Source: Caprella mutica (taxonomy: Eukaryota; Arthropoda; Malacostraca; Amphipoda; Caprellidae). Taken from it: a stretch of DNA of 64,000 nucleotides. Under the pieces are notes generated by a model. It saw only the letters and a program-made list of their open reading frames with translations, made no database searches and was not told the DNA's origin. The stretch spans positions 57,338 through 121,337 of the forward strand of contig CANNZV010000429.1 of assembly GCA_947561585.1 (NCBI GenBank). Direction: 5' to 3'. The position numbers and the translations under genes were made by a program. This document shows, one piece after another, positions 1-12,664 of this stretch; position 1 is the first letter of the stretch; each line of letters begins with the position of its first letter.

Positions 1-1140
1 CTATTAGAAGGTTTTTCAACTTACAGTGTATTTTGAGAACATTGTGATTTTAGTAGAGCTCAACTGATGATTGAAGCAGAAGAAGATTCAGGTAACTGAT
101 GCTTATCCCTAGCATTGCAGTCCTTATATACTCTCAGACGACACTAAACCAGTTTCTGAAGCATGGCTAGTTGAACTGGAGTTCAATATAACCATATTAA
201 GAATATGTCTTTGATGAATACACGGAATTGAGAAGAATCTAACTGTATAAATCAGAGTTAGGTAGCTATCAGGTTGTCAATTACTTAAATTTCTACTGCT
301 TGGTGTATCATATAAGTAAAATAAAATGAAAATAGATAAGGAACATATTGTTAAAATCTTTAAAAACTACATAAAAGCAAGTTCACACTAATTCTATTTT
401 GATGTCTAATCAATATTGAAGATGAAAAGATTCTGTTAAATATCAGATGATATACTTTAGAACATAATGTTTTTATTAATATACGTATAACTATTGATGA
501 TTGTAGAACAATCATCAATAGTTCAAATTAAAATCACAGTAAAGGGTTAAACTTAGTAAATTATTTCAAGAGTGAAAGAGAAAATTACTCCTTAATTGGC
601 TTTGAAATACAAATATGGTAAGTCGACGAGGAAAGAGGTCTAAGATTTTAGGTCGTAGAATGTCCGATGAAGGTCAAAACTGATTAGTAAGCTATCTGCA
701 TCCAAAGGAAGGTATCCTAGTTAATGTAAAGAATGATATATTTGTCTGCAACAGAATATACAGTACACCTCCTCTATAATGAAATCATGTATAGTGAATG
801 ATATTCTTAAAGAAGTAGCGAAAATTGTGAACAAATTTTCCATAAAATGGCGAATAGTTTTCTAAAATTTATTGCCATTTATGGCAGACGAAAGAAAAAA
901 TACATTAACTATAGTTTTACTGTATTGTATGTAATTTGTATGTGGAAAATAATGGATGATAAAAAATTAAATATCACCAATAATATGTTGAAAAGTTTCT
1001 CAGAACAGTTTTTATTTTGATTTTCCACAAAATAAAAGCATTTAAATTGATATACCTAACAGCCAAAGCTTCTTTTCTTGTTCATCAATTTTCAACATCT
1101 TGTATCCTATAGCAGTAATACCTACCTAAAGGAAAATATG
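1..1140. other. AT-rich stretch, no gene seen
   Basis: No open frame with coding character, splice-bounded exon or RNA gene could be supported. The only recognisable item is a short member of a dispersed repeat family at about 767-805. Confidence 0.5.
767..805 (-). repeat. Dispersed small repeat (CTCCTCTATA family)
   Basis: The stretch CCTCCTCTATAATGAAATC followed by TGTATAGTGAA matches, in inverse orientation, the blocks at 4518-4583 and 6845-6932, where TTCAYTATAGAGGAG follows an ACTCAGGA motif. A weaker relative lies near 48,670. This is probably a short non-autonomous DNA transposon fragment; the superfamily is not determined. Confidence 0.5.
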
Positions 1141-1152
1141 GTACCTAGTTAT

Positions 1153-1432
1153 AGAGAAAGTACTGGTGGGGCCATAGAAGATTGAGAGAGAAAGTTATGG
1201 TGGGGCCAAAGAAGATTGAGAGAGAAAGTACTGGTGGGACCATAGATTATTGAGATAGAAAGTACTGGTGGGGCCATAGAAGATTGAGAGAGAAAGTAAT
1301 GGTAGGGCCATAGAATATTGAGAGAGAAAGTTATGGTGGGGCCAAAGAAGATTGAGAGAGAAACTTATGGTGGGGCCATAGAAAATTGAGTAGAGTCTCT
1401 ATCTTCTATGGCCCCACCATAACTTTCTCTAA
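1153..1432. repeat. 34-bp tandem repeat with an inverted terminal copy
   Basis: About seven head-to-tail copies of a 34-bp unit with the core GGTGGGGCCATAGAAGATTG run to about 1390. One copy in opposite orientation follows at about 1397-1432 (core ATCTTCTATGGCCCCACCAT), so the transcript of this block could fold into a hairpin. A single related copy lies just upstream of peptide gene A at about 12,449-12,474. Confidence 0.85.
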
Positions 1433-1611
1433 AGCTGTAAAGAAGAAGAATAAATTGAAGAATAATGTATTTTTATAATTTTCTGTTTTATAATTTTTGC
1501 TAAATTTTCTTTTATATTTTTGAAGCAGAAGTTATTAAAAAGTTAAAAATTATTTTAAAATTAGAGGTTTTGAAATTTAAGATACAAGACGAAGTGGAAT
1601 GAATATATATA

Positions 1612-2010
1612 TAGAAAAAATAGTTATTTATAGAGAAAAAATAGTTATTTATAGAGAAAAAATAGTTATTTATATAGAAATATAAGTTATTTATATAGAA
1701 AAAATAGTTATTTATATAGAAAAAATAGTTATCTATGTAGAAAAAATAGTTATTTATACAGAAAAAATAGTTATTTATATAGAAAAAATAGTTATCTATG
1801 TAGAAAAAATAGTTATTTATACAGAAAAAATAGTTATTTATATAGAAAAAATAGTTATCTATACAGAAAAAATAGTTATTTATATAGAAAAAATAGTTAT
1901 CTATGTAGAAAAAATAGTTATCTATACAGAAAAAATAGTTATTTATATAGAAAAAATAGTTATTTATATAGAAAAAATAGTTATCTATGTAGAAAAAAAA
2001 ATTATTTATA
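1612..2010. repeat. 21-bp tandem repeat
   Basis: Roughly nineteen copies of a 21-bp unit, ATAGTTATTTATATAGAAAA plus A, with variants TATCTATGTAG and TATTTATACAG that alternate in a partly regular order. This is simple satellite-like DNA with no coding potential of its own. Confidence 0.9.
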
Positions 2011-2399
2011 GAGAAAAATATTTATTTAATTTTTTTTTTTTTATATATTATGAAGAAATATTTATTTAAAAAGAAAAATTAACATAATCATTAGTTAAAT
2101 TCAATTTTGTTTTATTATTTATTTATTTAAAAATTATTATTAATGTATTAATTTGTTTCATATCATATTTATTGGAGAAATGAATTATTAACGTTAAAAA
2201 ATTTCTTCTTCTTTCTATTCCATGATACTTCAAGGTATCATAGAATAACCTGTTAAAATGTTACATTATCATAGAATAACCTGTTAAAATGTTACATTAT
2301 TATATGTTCTTCAACGAGTGGAAATATTGAACCGTATTACTTAAAACCTATAAAACACATATCTATATTAAATTTCGTAAATATTTAGTAATGCATTTT

Positions 2400-3355
2400 C
2401 CACTGAAAATATTTGTTATTATGAATAAATTTGTTATTATGAATATATTTGTTATTATGAATATATTTGTTATTATGAATATATTTGTTATTATGAATAT
2501 TTTTGTTATTATGAATATATTTGTTATTATGAATATATTTGTTATTATGAATATATTTGTTATTATGAATATATTTTGTTATTATGAATATATTTGTTAT
2601 TATGAATATTTTTGTTATTATGAATATATTTGTTATTATGAATATATTTGTTATTATGAATGTATTTGTTATTATGAATATATTTGTTATTATCAATATA
2701 TTTGTTATTATGAATATATTTGTTATTATGAATATATTTGTTATTATGAATATATTTGTTATTATCAATATATTTGTTATTATCAATATATTTGTTATTA
2801 TCAATATATTTGTTATTATGAATATTTTTGTTATTATGAATATATTTGTTATTATGAATATATTTGTTATTATGAATATATTTGTTATTATGAATATATT
2901 TGTTATTATGAATATATTTGTTATTATGAATATATTTGTTATTATGAATATATTTGTTATTATGAATATATTTGTTATTATGAATATATTTGTTATTATG
3001 AATATATTTGTTATTATGAATACATTTGTTATTATGAATATATTTGTTATTATGAATATATTTGTTATTATGAATATATTTGTTATTATGAATATTTTTG
3101 TTATTATGAATATATTTGTTATTATGAATATATTTGTTATTATGAATATATTTGTTATTATGAATATATTTGTTATTATGAATATATTTGTTATTATGAT
3201 ATATTTGTTATTATGAATATATTTGTTATTATGAATATATTTGTTATTATGAATATATTTGTTATTATGAATATATTTGTTATTATGAATATATTTGTTT
3301 TTATGAATATATTTTTTATTATGAATAAATTTGTTATTATGAATAAATTTTTTAA
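2400..3355. repeat. 18-bp minisatellite array
   Basis: About 52 copies of the 18-bp unit TTGTTATTATGAATATAT. Variants include TATCAATATA (several copies near 2690-2815) and a 17-bp copy near 3198 that shifts phase. Because 18 is a multiple of three and the unit lacks stops in several frames, long repetitive open frames appear on both strands; I do not regard them as genes. Confidence 0.95.
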
Positions 3356-3359
3356 TTGA

Positions 3360-5540
3360 ATTAACATCAAATTATTTATAATTTCTAAAATTGAATATAT
3401 TTTTAAAAACATAAATATATTTTCTTGAAAAAATCTATTTTTTTTTCTTACAAAATAGATTTTCTTTAATATAATTTAATTTTTTTAATAAAATGCATCC
3501 ATTTTTTTAACACTCTATTTTTAAATAAATTGAACATTTTTTAACATAATATTTCATAAGAAAAATATTATTTTCTAAAAGTAATCTTAATTGAGTGTAT
3601 TTAAATTTCAAATAGGAAACATCATTAATTTCTCAATATCAAAATAAAGAAAGATACACATATACCTAATTGAATTATTTAAGGTAAACCTTGGAAATGG
3701 ATTAACTAATCTAATCCTTTATATATTGTTATTGTTCTCACTATATTACTTTTAAATCATAATAGAATAGGTCTTAAAAGGTATCTTTTAGACTATAACT
3801 GTAACAATTCATTGCTATTTATCACTTTCAAGCCGATTATTTAAAACGTTCTGATGCTCATTTTCACAACCCAACTCTGCTACCTACTTCCTAGTGGCAA
3901 GAAACTTCCGAAGAGAACTGTACAAGCCATTACAATTCATAGAGGTAATTGACTTGAAGTTGACTGTAAGAGAGGAATAACCTGTTACGGAGACACAAAA
4001 AACTAACAACTTGGATTAATATTTTCCAGGGAATACCCGCAAGACTGGGTACGCTGATTCCTACGGTAAGGCGGTCTGACGTCAGCAAAACAAGTGGTGC
4101 GAACGAGTAAAGATATTTAATAAGACTGTCAGAACGTTTGCAGAATATGTACAAAAAGTTCATTATGCATTAGAAAATATTGCTTGTTTACATCGCCCTC
4201 CATTATTTATAAGGTTAGGTTATAACAGAACGTTTCTGGGAGTATTTTGTGATGATTTCAGAAATGTTATCCATTTTGCTCTCAGAGGTCAGGATATTGT
4301 GCTATAGCATAGTTAGAAAGATGTAATTACGTGTGTTAAAACAGATTATAAATATGATTATGAAATGTGTCTTTTGCAGACATATTTTATGAACATGTAT
4401 TCTGAATACATTTTTTGTATAGGTATTTTGAAATCGTATATATTTGATTTTCTTCTTTCTCAAATTTCCGTAGCGTTAAAATGTGACCAGATTGGGATTT
4501 TTGTTCTGGAATCAGAGTAGTCCTTTACTCAGGATGCTACATTCAATATACAGGATTTCATTATAGAGGAGTTCTACTGTAAGCAATGTTGGGGTAGATA
4601 TTATGTTCGCTCTCGATGCGTTTTTTTTTTCAATTTCAATCCATTTTTGTCCCAAAAGTCATTCTACCATTAAAATGAATCTCTCACAATATATAACTTT
4701 GGTTATGCGAATTTTGGGTGAAAATTCTAACCATAATAATTGTTGCTGATTGAAATAAAACAATTTGAATAATTTTCTAGGAGCAACATTGTAACAATTT
4801 ATCAATGTTGTAACAATATTGGAGCTCTGTTGTAATAATATTGGCAATGTTCTAATAATATTGTAACAATATTGGGGCACTGTTGCTCCTAACTATCCTA
4901 CAAATTTTGCTTCTTATTTTTGTTAGCTGAAAATTGTAAGTTTTTGCTGAATCTTTCAAGTTATTTTTATTTTGGTAAAGCAGTTTTAGAGCATCTCCGG
5001 TTATCAGACCGGTCTCTGAATTGCACCCAAACAATCGGTTGTGAAAACCAGTTCGCTAGAACGGGCAACAGCGACTGCAGTTCGTACTTACCTGAACTGA
5101 ATGTAGTCTCTGAAAAGATTTTACCTGCAGACACCAAAATATTATTGTGAGAATCTGTAGGAAATTGAGAACTATTCTGTTTATCAATAAAAGATTTGGT
5201 GTAGTTTTGTTTTCTTAATAAATTTTTAATGGAAAATATCGTATCGGATCTTGTGGAACTATATTAATGTTTTTAATTGAAAAATGTTTTATAATGATAT
5301 TAGGGAGATGATAATTTGAAATGTTTAAGAAAATTACTTCATTTACTATTTTTTTAGAAGATATGGGTATTTTCTTATGTATCATTTTATTCATGTGCAA
5401 ATCATTCTAATTATTCAAACATAGGTTATATATTCACCTTGCCATAAGAAACGATGTTTTGGAATAATATTAGTTGAGTCAACTTGAACATAACCAATAA
5501 TTTCACACCGTTATCTGGGTACATCCTATAAAAACTGGAA
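3360..5540. other. AT-rich intergenic stretch with small repeats
   Basis: No gene is supported. The segment holds a member of the CTCCTCTATA repeat family (4518-4583) and a cluster of GTAACAATATTGG-type motifs at about 4790-4895. These motifs recur near 15,650, 46,830 and 50,810. Confidence 0.5.
4518..4583 (+). repeat. Dispersed small repeat (CTCCTCTATA family)
   Basis: ACTCAGGATGCTACATTCA followed by ATACAGGATTTCATTATAGAGGAG matches 6845-6932 in order and spacing, which marks it as a copy of the same short element. Confidence 0.55.
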
Positions 5541-5574
5541 CATTTATCTCTTTGCCTTATGCAAGAAATACCAG

Positions 5575-5722
5575 CGTCATCCTTTCATACCTGCATCATC
5601 TTTACAAACCTGCGTCATCTTTTCATACCTGCGGCATCTTTTCATACCTGCGTCATCTTTTCATACCTGCGTCATCTTTTCACACCTGCGTCATCTTTTC
5701 ATCCCTGCGTCCTCTTTTCAAC
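5575..5722. repeat. 19-bp tandem repeat
   Basis: About eight copies of TTCATACCTGCGTCATCTT. Two small overlapping open frames arise from it and are not treated as genes. Confidence 0.85.
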
Positions 5723-5924
5723 CATATCGTTTTCATTTATCATTCAGGTTTTTTAAGTTTTGTACAGTATGATGTTCCATTCACAGTTCGATTAGTATAA
5801 TAGGTTTAGGTTTATATTTAAATGCAAGTACGTATTTTACTCTCAAAAATCAAAACTATAATTTCAATTATTAATATTAGTGTGACTCATAGCCATTAGC
5901 CATGGCCACAAATTATTAGTCTTT

Positions 5925-6065
5925 CCTTTAAAACAATCAAATGCTTCGGACCGACAGACAGACAGACTCTTATTATAGTATAAATTAAAATATCACACAA
6001 ACGATTAATTTTCCTTTAAAACAATCTAATGCTTCGGACAGACAGACAGACAGACCCTTATTATA
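5925..6065. repeat. Short tandem duplication with GACA microsatellite
   Basis: Two direct copies of a segment running from TTTCCTTTAAAACAATC to GACAGACAGACAGAC and then TTATTATAGTA, about 75 bases apart. Confidence 0.7.
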
Positions 6066-6844
6066 GTACTTATTGTGGTAAAAAGTTGTCATCTCCAAGT
6101 CTGCTGGAACGTTCAGAGGTGCTCAATTTAGTTACCTGAAATTGCATGATTAACACAACTTAGCCCAAGAATGGACCATTATAAGAAGTATAGCTTCTGA
6201 TGTAGTGTAGAAGCACGTGTATTTTATTCAATTTGATGTCTTATTTAGTATTTTGTGTTTGTAGTATATTGGTTGTCGCTACCATTGAGGCTTGGAATTT
6301 TTTAATTTAATTGGATAATTAATTTTAAAAAAATCAATTAGTACAAGATAGGAAAATCTTTGTTCCGTAACTGAAATAAAAATCTATTTTTGTATTTTGT
6401 TTACCTATAAATATTTCAGTTTATTTCATTTAAATATTATGAATTGAAATAGATTGGTCTAAATGTTTTGATTAAAAGTTTCATCTGATTCTATTATCCA
6501 TGAATATTAATTCTTTAATATATATTTCTTATGGACGAATGTTATGTACCTTGAAATAATTTCCAATAAACTTTAATTTCGTAATTTTATTCAAAATAGA
6601 ACATACACTTTTCATTTTATTTTATTTTTATAAAAAAAAAATTTAATTCAAAATCAAGGAAAAAACTATTATTATTATTATTAAAGAATTTTTGAAATAT
6701 CAAAAAGTTGCTCTAATTTATTATATTAAAATTCACTTAAATAAGTATAGGGTGTAACTATATAACTTATTTCATTATAGAGGAGTCAAGAGATGCATAG
6801 AAAACTGATGGTCATTGTATGGCAGACTATACAAAAATATGATC

Positions 6845-6932
6845 AATATACAGGGTACTCCCTTACTCAGGACTCTACAACTCAGGATGGTTCACTATAC
6901 AGGACTTCACTATAGAGGAGTTTAACCGTACC
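6845..6932 (+). repeat. Dispersed small repeat (CTCCTCTATA family)
   Basis: The block reads ACTCAGGACTCTACAACTCA, then GGATGGTTCACTATACAGG, then ACTTCACTATAGAGGAG. It is the longest copy of the family also seen at 767-805 and 4518-4583. Confidence 0.6.
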
Positions 6933-7054
6933 TCTATAGATAAGAAGCGGCGATATTTACACGTGTTTGTACGTAAGAGCCGATGGGAAAAGTTACGTAA
7001 GAAGTCGTAACGCGACTCAGCATTGATACTGATACATATATACCAAAGTATTTG

Positions 7055-9699
7055 GGTTCTAGGACTTTAGCCCAGCGGAATTTTGTCCGGCGGAATATTG
7101 CCCGGCGGAATTTTGCCAGGGTGGAATTTTGCCAGGCGGATTATTGCGCGGCAGAATGTTCCCCGTGGATTATATATTTCTATTTTAAAATTGGGAAATT
7201 GCAAATTGAAAGTTTAAAATGTGAGATGAAATTTACATAATTATAAATCAATTTAATGTAACTTCAACATATTGTACTAAAACAAGTTTTATTGAACTAA
7301 TGTTAAATAGCCACGCAATTCAAAAGTAAATTAATTTTGATTATCATTATAAAACATCTTTTAATTCAATTGTTATACATGTATTTTGACAGTTTGGTAG
7401 AATTCACATATTAAGATTAACCTAACAAACAATAATTCAACATTTTCGATAATTTCAGAAACGAACTATACGATCGTTGCAATTTAACAGTTATTATAAA
7501 TGGTATTCATAATAACTGCAGGTAGGTAACAATAAGAGGTATCGGTGGTTCTACAAGTTTCTGTTAGTTATACGACTTAAAAAAGTTGGATGAATCGTTT
7601 CAATTATAATCAGTTGATTCATAATTTTGCTCAATTAGACAGCTATTGCTATATCCCTTTCACAATGGCGTCGATAATATTAAGTTCACGTGGAAAAGAT
7701 ATGATTATTATAGAAATATTAAATACTAAACGTAAGATTGAAAACTATGAAATCTTAATGAAATTATTAAACATATTATCTTATTGATATAAGTCATAGT
7801 TCGTCACGAAGTACTAGGTGAAGGAAGCAGTAAGTGAATTGCAAACACAAGTTAAAAAAAATAAGTTACAATACAATAAGTTACAATACAATAAGTTACA
7901 ATTCAATAAGTTACAATACAATAAGTTACAATACAATAAGTTACAATACAATAAGTTACAATTCAATAAGTTACAATACAATAAGTTACAATACAATAAG
8001 TTACAATACAATAAGTTACAATACAATAAGTTACAATACAATAAGTTACAATACAATAAGTTACAATACAATAAGTTACAATACAATAAGTTACAATACA
8101 ATAAGTTGAAATACAATAAGTTACAATACAATAAGTTACAATACAATAAGTTACAATACAATAAGTTACAATACAATAAGTTACAATACAATAAGTTACA
8201 ATACAATAAGTTGAAATACAATAAGTTACAATACAATAAGTTACAATACAATAAGTTACAATACAATAAGTTGCAATACAATAAGTTACAATACAATAAG
8301 TTACAATACAATAAGTTACAATACAATAAGTTACAATACAATAAGTTACAATACAATAAGTTACAATACAATAAGTTACAATACATTAAGTTACAATACA
8401 ATAAGTTACAATACAATAAGTTACAATACAATAAGTTACAATACAATAAGTTGAAATACAATAAGTTACAATACAATAAGTTACAATACAATAAGTTACA
8501 ATACAATAAGTTACAATACAATAAGTTACAATACAATAAGTTACAATACAATAAGTTACAATACAATAAGTTACAATACAATAAGTTACAATACAATAAG
8601 TTACAATACAATAAGTTACAATACAATAAGTTACAATACAATAAGTTACAATACAATAAGTTGAAATACAATAAGTTACAATACAATAAGTTACAATACA
8701 ATAAGTTACAATACAATAAGTTACAATACAATAAGTTACAATACAATAAGTTACAATACAATAAGTTGAAATACAATAAGTTACAATACAATAAGTTACA
8801 ATACAATAAGTTACAATACAATAAGTTGCAATACAATAAGTTACAATACAATAAGTTACAATACAATAAGTTACAATACAATAAGTTACAATACAATAAG
8901 TTACAATACAATAAGTTACAATACAATAAGTTACAATACAATAAGTTACAATACAATAAGTTACAATACAATAAGTTACAATACAATAAGTTGAAATACA
9001 ATAAGTTACAATACAATAAGTTACAATACAATAAGTTACAATACAATAAGTTACAATACAATAAGTTACAATACAATAAGTTAAAATACAATAAGTTACA
9101 ATACAATAAGTTAAAATACAATAAGTTACAATACAATAAGTTACAATACAATAAGTTACAATACAATAAGTTAAAATACAATAAGTTACAATACAATAAG
9201 TTAAAATACAATAAGTTACAATACAATAAGTTACAATACAATAAGTTACAATACAATAAGTTAAAATACAATAAGTTACAATACAATAAGTTACAATACA
9301 ATAAGTTACAATACAATAAGTTACAATACAATAAGTTAAAATACAATAAGTTACAATACAATAAGTTAAAATACAATAAGTTACAATATTTAAAAAATAG
9401 CAAACTATACAGTATTTTCTAAAACTAAACCACTGCAAAAATTTATTATAGGTAAATTTATAAGATGTTCTGTAATTATTCTCAGTAAATTCGAATTAAT
9501 TTTATTTTCAATTTCGTGGCTATTTAACATTAGTTCAATGAAACTTGTTTTAGTATAATATGTTAAAGTTACATTAAATTGATTCATATTTATGCAAATT
9601 TCATCTCACATTTTAAACTTTTAATTTACAATTTACCAATTTAAAAATAGAAATATTTAATCCACGGGGAACATTCCGCCGGGCAAGATTCCTGTCACC
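7055..9699. mobile_element. Foldback element with GGAATTTTGCC arms (family copy 1)
   Basis: The left tip is GGTTCTAGGACTTTAGC and the right tip, read inverted, is GGTGACAGGAATCTTGC. The left arm (7070-7170) has about six copies of a 13-17-bp unit around CGGCGGAATTTTGCC; the right arm (9663-9692) keeps about one and a half. Inside the arms a roughly 200-bp inverted repeat follows (7148-7345 against 9495-9680). The middle is a 15-bp satellite. The element is flanked by AGTATTTG (7047-7054) and AGTATTAG (9700-9707), a likely target duplication with one mismatch. No transposase is visible, so it is non-autonomous. The layout resembles Drosophila FB elements; the family assignment is inference. 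Confidence 0.7.
7858..9388. repeat. 15-bp satellite array, about 102 units
   Basis: The unit AATAAGTTACAATAC repeats about 102 times without one insertion or deletion, staying in register throughout. Substitution variants (TTGAAA, TTGCAA, TTAAAA, ATTCAA) mark higher-order structure: TTG variants at 8106, 8211 and 8271 recur 555 bases later at 8661, 8766 and 8826. TTAAAA variants at 9081/9111 recur at 9171/9201. Long open frames on both strands follow from a stop-free 15-bp unit and are not genes. Confidence 0.97.
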
Positions 9700-9924
9700 A
9701 GTATTAGTATGCTAATTAACTGACAAATTCTCATTTCTATAGTATGGAAAAATAAAATCATATTGAAAATAGGCCTAAATTAAGTATTTCTAATATTGAT
9801 TTATTTTATTAATTTATCTTTACAAAGTTTATATGTTAATATATTTAATCAACGTATTTGAGAGAGTAAGGACCCTTTGAACCTTCTAATATTGAATATA
9901 ATAATTATATGAGATTATCTATTT

Positions 9925-10225
9925 CATTATTCAAGTATTTATTTATTTCATTATTCGTGTAACTATCTAAATCTTTATTATTCATGTATGAGTATTCTAT
10001 ATTATTTATGTATTTATCTAAATCTAAATTATTCATTTATTTATCGATATCCTTATCCATGTGATTATCGATATCTTTCTTTATTCATGTATTTATCTAT
10101 ATCTTTATTCATGTATTTATCGAAATATTTATTCATGAATTTATCTACATTTTTATTCATGCATTTATCAAAATGTTTATTCACGTATTTATTTATTCAT
10201 ATCTTTATTCATTCATGTATCTCTA
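9925..10225. repeat. Degenerate TTTATCTATATCTTTATTCATG tandem repeat
   Basis: About ten imperfect copies of a roughly 25-28-bp unit rich in TTTATTCATGTATTTATC. It is low complexity; the 80-residue open frame over it is repeat-derived. Confidence 0.7.
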
Positions 10226-10589
10226 TTTAAAGATTTCTTTCATATTGACTTGTATTTCTTATAATTCCACACCCAGACAAATTAATCACACTGCTTGTAC
10301 CTCTCACACTTACCTGCTGTAATCTTTAATTCAACATAGAATTAAAATGTAAAATATGGTTTTAAGAACACGTACAATTCGATTAAATTACGAGATATTT
10401 ATTTAGGTATAAGGCCAGGTAGTCTCAGGTAGGTAACTAATGCTGCTAATTAAAATGCATCCGTCTATTCCAAATAAATGAATAACTCATATGCATGACT
10501 ATGAAGAACCTTCGGAAATAACTAAGAGGAATAAGGTTAGTTCCGAGTTACCAGACTGTTCCACATTTTCAGACTCGTGAGAAATAAAT

Positions 10590-10935
10590 ATCAACTATTG
10601 GTAAGTGACTTTGTTCATAGAGTAGCTTTTCTACATCCATGAGCATTGTCATCAATTATTGGTAAGTGACTTTGTTCATAGAGTAGCTTTTCTACATCCA
10701 TGAGCAATGGCATTAACTATTGGGATGTGACTTTGTTCATAGAGTAGCTTTTCTACATCCATGAGCATTGTCATCAACTATTAGTAAGTGACTTTGTTCA
10801 TAGAATAGCTTTTCTTCATCCATGAGCATTTTAATCAATTATTGGTAAGTGACTTTGTTCATAGAGTAGCTTTTCTACATCCATAAGCATTGGCATTAAC
10901 TATTGGGAAGTGACTTTGTTCATAGAGTAGCTTTC
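10590..10935. repeat. 60-61-bp tandem repeat
   Basis: Nearly six copies of a 60-61-bp unit with TAAGTGACTTTGTTCATAGA, then GTAGCTTTTCTACATCCATG, then AGCATTGTCATCAACTATTG. Copies differ by a few substitutions, so the array is a fairly recent tandem amplification. No coding function is apparent. Confidence 0.95.
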
Positions 10936-12440
10936 TTTTCTGACTGCTTCTTCCAGTCCCTTGTATTTAATTTCCTTCAGACATCAGCGATATGGCCTTT
11001 GGTTTCGAAGCAAACGTTAAGCCCCAACTAATTTAAATGGCTATACATTGTAAAATCCCAATATTGAGGTACTATATATTGGTCTAACATTGGATGACGC
11101 CTACACTTCTAGTTCCGAACTTTAGTACATATTGTTTATTTTCTAAAATGGGAGAACCAATATATTCGAACAGAGCCTCGGGCTTTCCGGGTCTGGTTAT
11201 TGTGTTAAAGACTTTGAAGGTTATTGCAGCAAACTTAGTTACCAACCTAGAAAAGATTTGTAACCGTAAACCTGATTCAGTCAACTAATAATAACCCTGG
11301 TGTTTTAGTGATTCTACTTGGGGCTGGATGGCCAACCGAGGAAGATGAATTCATAAACTTGTTTTTTGATGTTTTCATTTCTTATTTTCGAATAATTTCT
11401 ATTGACTGGAAATATATATACTGTTGAAAAAACTAATGTGTTCTGTTTTGAATGTTATTCACCGTAAAGATCATCTCTTTTGTGGAATATTATATGTACC
11501 TATTGATTTTCTTAGATTTTTCGTATTCTTCATTTATTAACACAATTTATTGTTTCCATTATGCTAGTCAGGAATTTTGAAAAAAATCGAATAACTCATT
11601 TTTCTATTTTTGTTCTCCTGTGAAGTACTAATGTTTGGGAGACAAACTGCATCTAGTCCGTCAATTTTTGACATAGAGTGATGATATGGGTATTGTTGTA
11701 AGTGCAGCTATTTGAGTAACTAAATGGATATCAAGATTCTCGAAATTTTATTTTGATCAAAAATTACGATGTCACAAAAAAAAAATTTTGAACCAAAAAG
11801 TATTTTTGGAATTTTCCATTTTTGGAATCATAAAGAAGGAACTTTGAATAGCGTGATCTCCACTTTGTTTCCAAAGTGTTCCCGCATAAAATAATGTCAA
11901 TATATCATCCTGTATGAAAAAATTTATCGAAGAAGATAGATTTCTTAGACCCCTAATAAAATTACTTTATCTTCCATTTATGGTTTTCAATGATTTTTTT
12001 TTCATGAACAAAAAAGATTCCTCCATCGATGTTTTATTTGTGTATCAAATGTCAAAAACTTTTCGTAAGGGGAACAATCTTTTTAATCACCTATCACCCT
12101 ACTATAACTTTCTTTAATCACGTTACGAAGGATGAAAGTAGTAGGTGGTACAATTATCTAATATTCATTGGTCCGACACCCCATTGGTCGTAAGTATTGT
12201 AATAATCATAAAACTAGATTCATTTTTCATGCCTCCAGAATTAGTTCTTTCTATAAACAATACTCCATGTATATACGGGAGGTGTTATCAACCCCCAAAC
12301 CCTCCTTCCTGGTCATTAAACAATCATGAAGTGTGCAGTACAACAAACTAGCAGATACAATAAACTATATAAACCTAAACTAACGTCGGACTAATAGGGC
12401 GTCAAATTATTGATAAGTCCCTGGTTATCAAGGGTATGTC
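10936..12440. other. Intergenic stretch before the peptide gene array
   Basis: No gene is supported. A 60-residue frame is open on both strands at 11,084-11,288 but shows no recognisable domain. Positions 12,285-12,370 hold one copy of a dispersed repeat also present at 52,065-52,145. Confidence 0.5.
12285..12370 (+). repeat. Dispersed repeat copy, partner of 52,065-52,145
   Basis: Both copies share the order ACCCCCAAACCCTCC / ACCCCGAACCCCCTGCC, then AACAATCATGAAG / AACAACCATGAAG, then GTGCARTACAACAA and GATACAAYAAACTA. This looks like two fragments of one transposable element family. Confidence 0.6.
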
Positions 12441-12507
12441 TCAGGCACAATCTTCTATGACCCCACCATAGCTTTCACATGCATCTTCTCCCCTAACGTT
12501 TCCAACA

Positions 12508-12619
12508 GTAAATCCCCTCTACCCCTCACCTTTTGAGGAGTTTTACCCCTCCCCCCCCCCCCCTCCACTGACAAAAATTGACCTATATAAAGAGAGTGGT
12601 GATGAACTTTCTTCACAGT
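12508..12619 (+). promoter_or_regulatory. Promoter of peptide gene A
   Basis: The TATA box TATATAAAG is at 12,584-12,592 and a CACAGT initiator has its A at 12,617, 33 bases after the first T of the TATA box, the same spacing as in the other array genes. A kappaB-like motif GGGGATTTAC lies on the minus strand at 12,508-12,517, 67 bases upstream of the TATA box. A run of 14 cytosines sits between them. Confidence 0.75.
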
Positions 12620-12664
12620 GACCACTGACATCTCCAACAGACTGCAACAAGAAACACTGCTAAG

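Noticed and set aside
2391..3359. Open frames of 322, 210 and 139 codons over the 18-bp array
   Set aside because: They follow from a stop-free repeat unit with a period divisible by three and exist on both strands; no start context, splice sites or domain.
7814..9438. Open frames of more than 500 codons on both strands over the 15-bp array
   Set aside because: Pure translation of a satellite (NLLYC or NKLQY repeats); no sign of selection on codons.
11084..11288. Frames open on both strands (64-66 codons)
   Set aside because: Short, no domain or conserved motif, no splice or promoter support.
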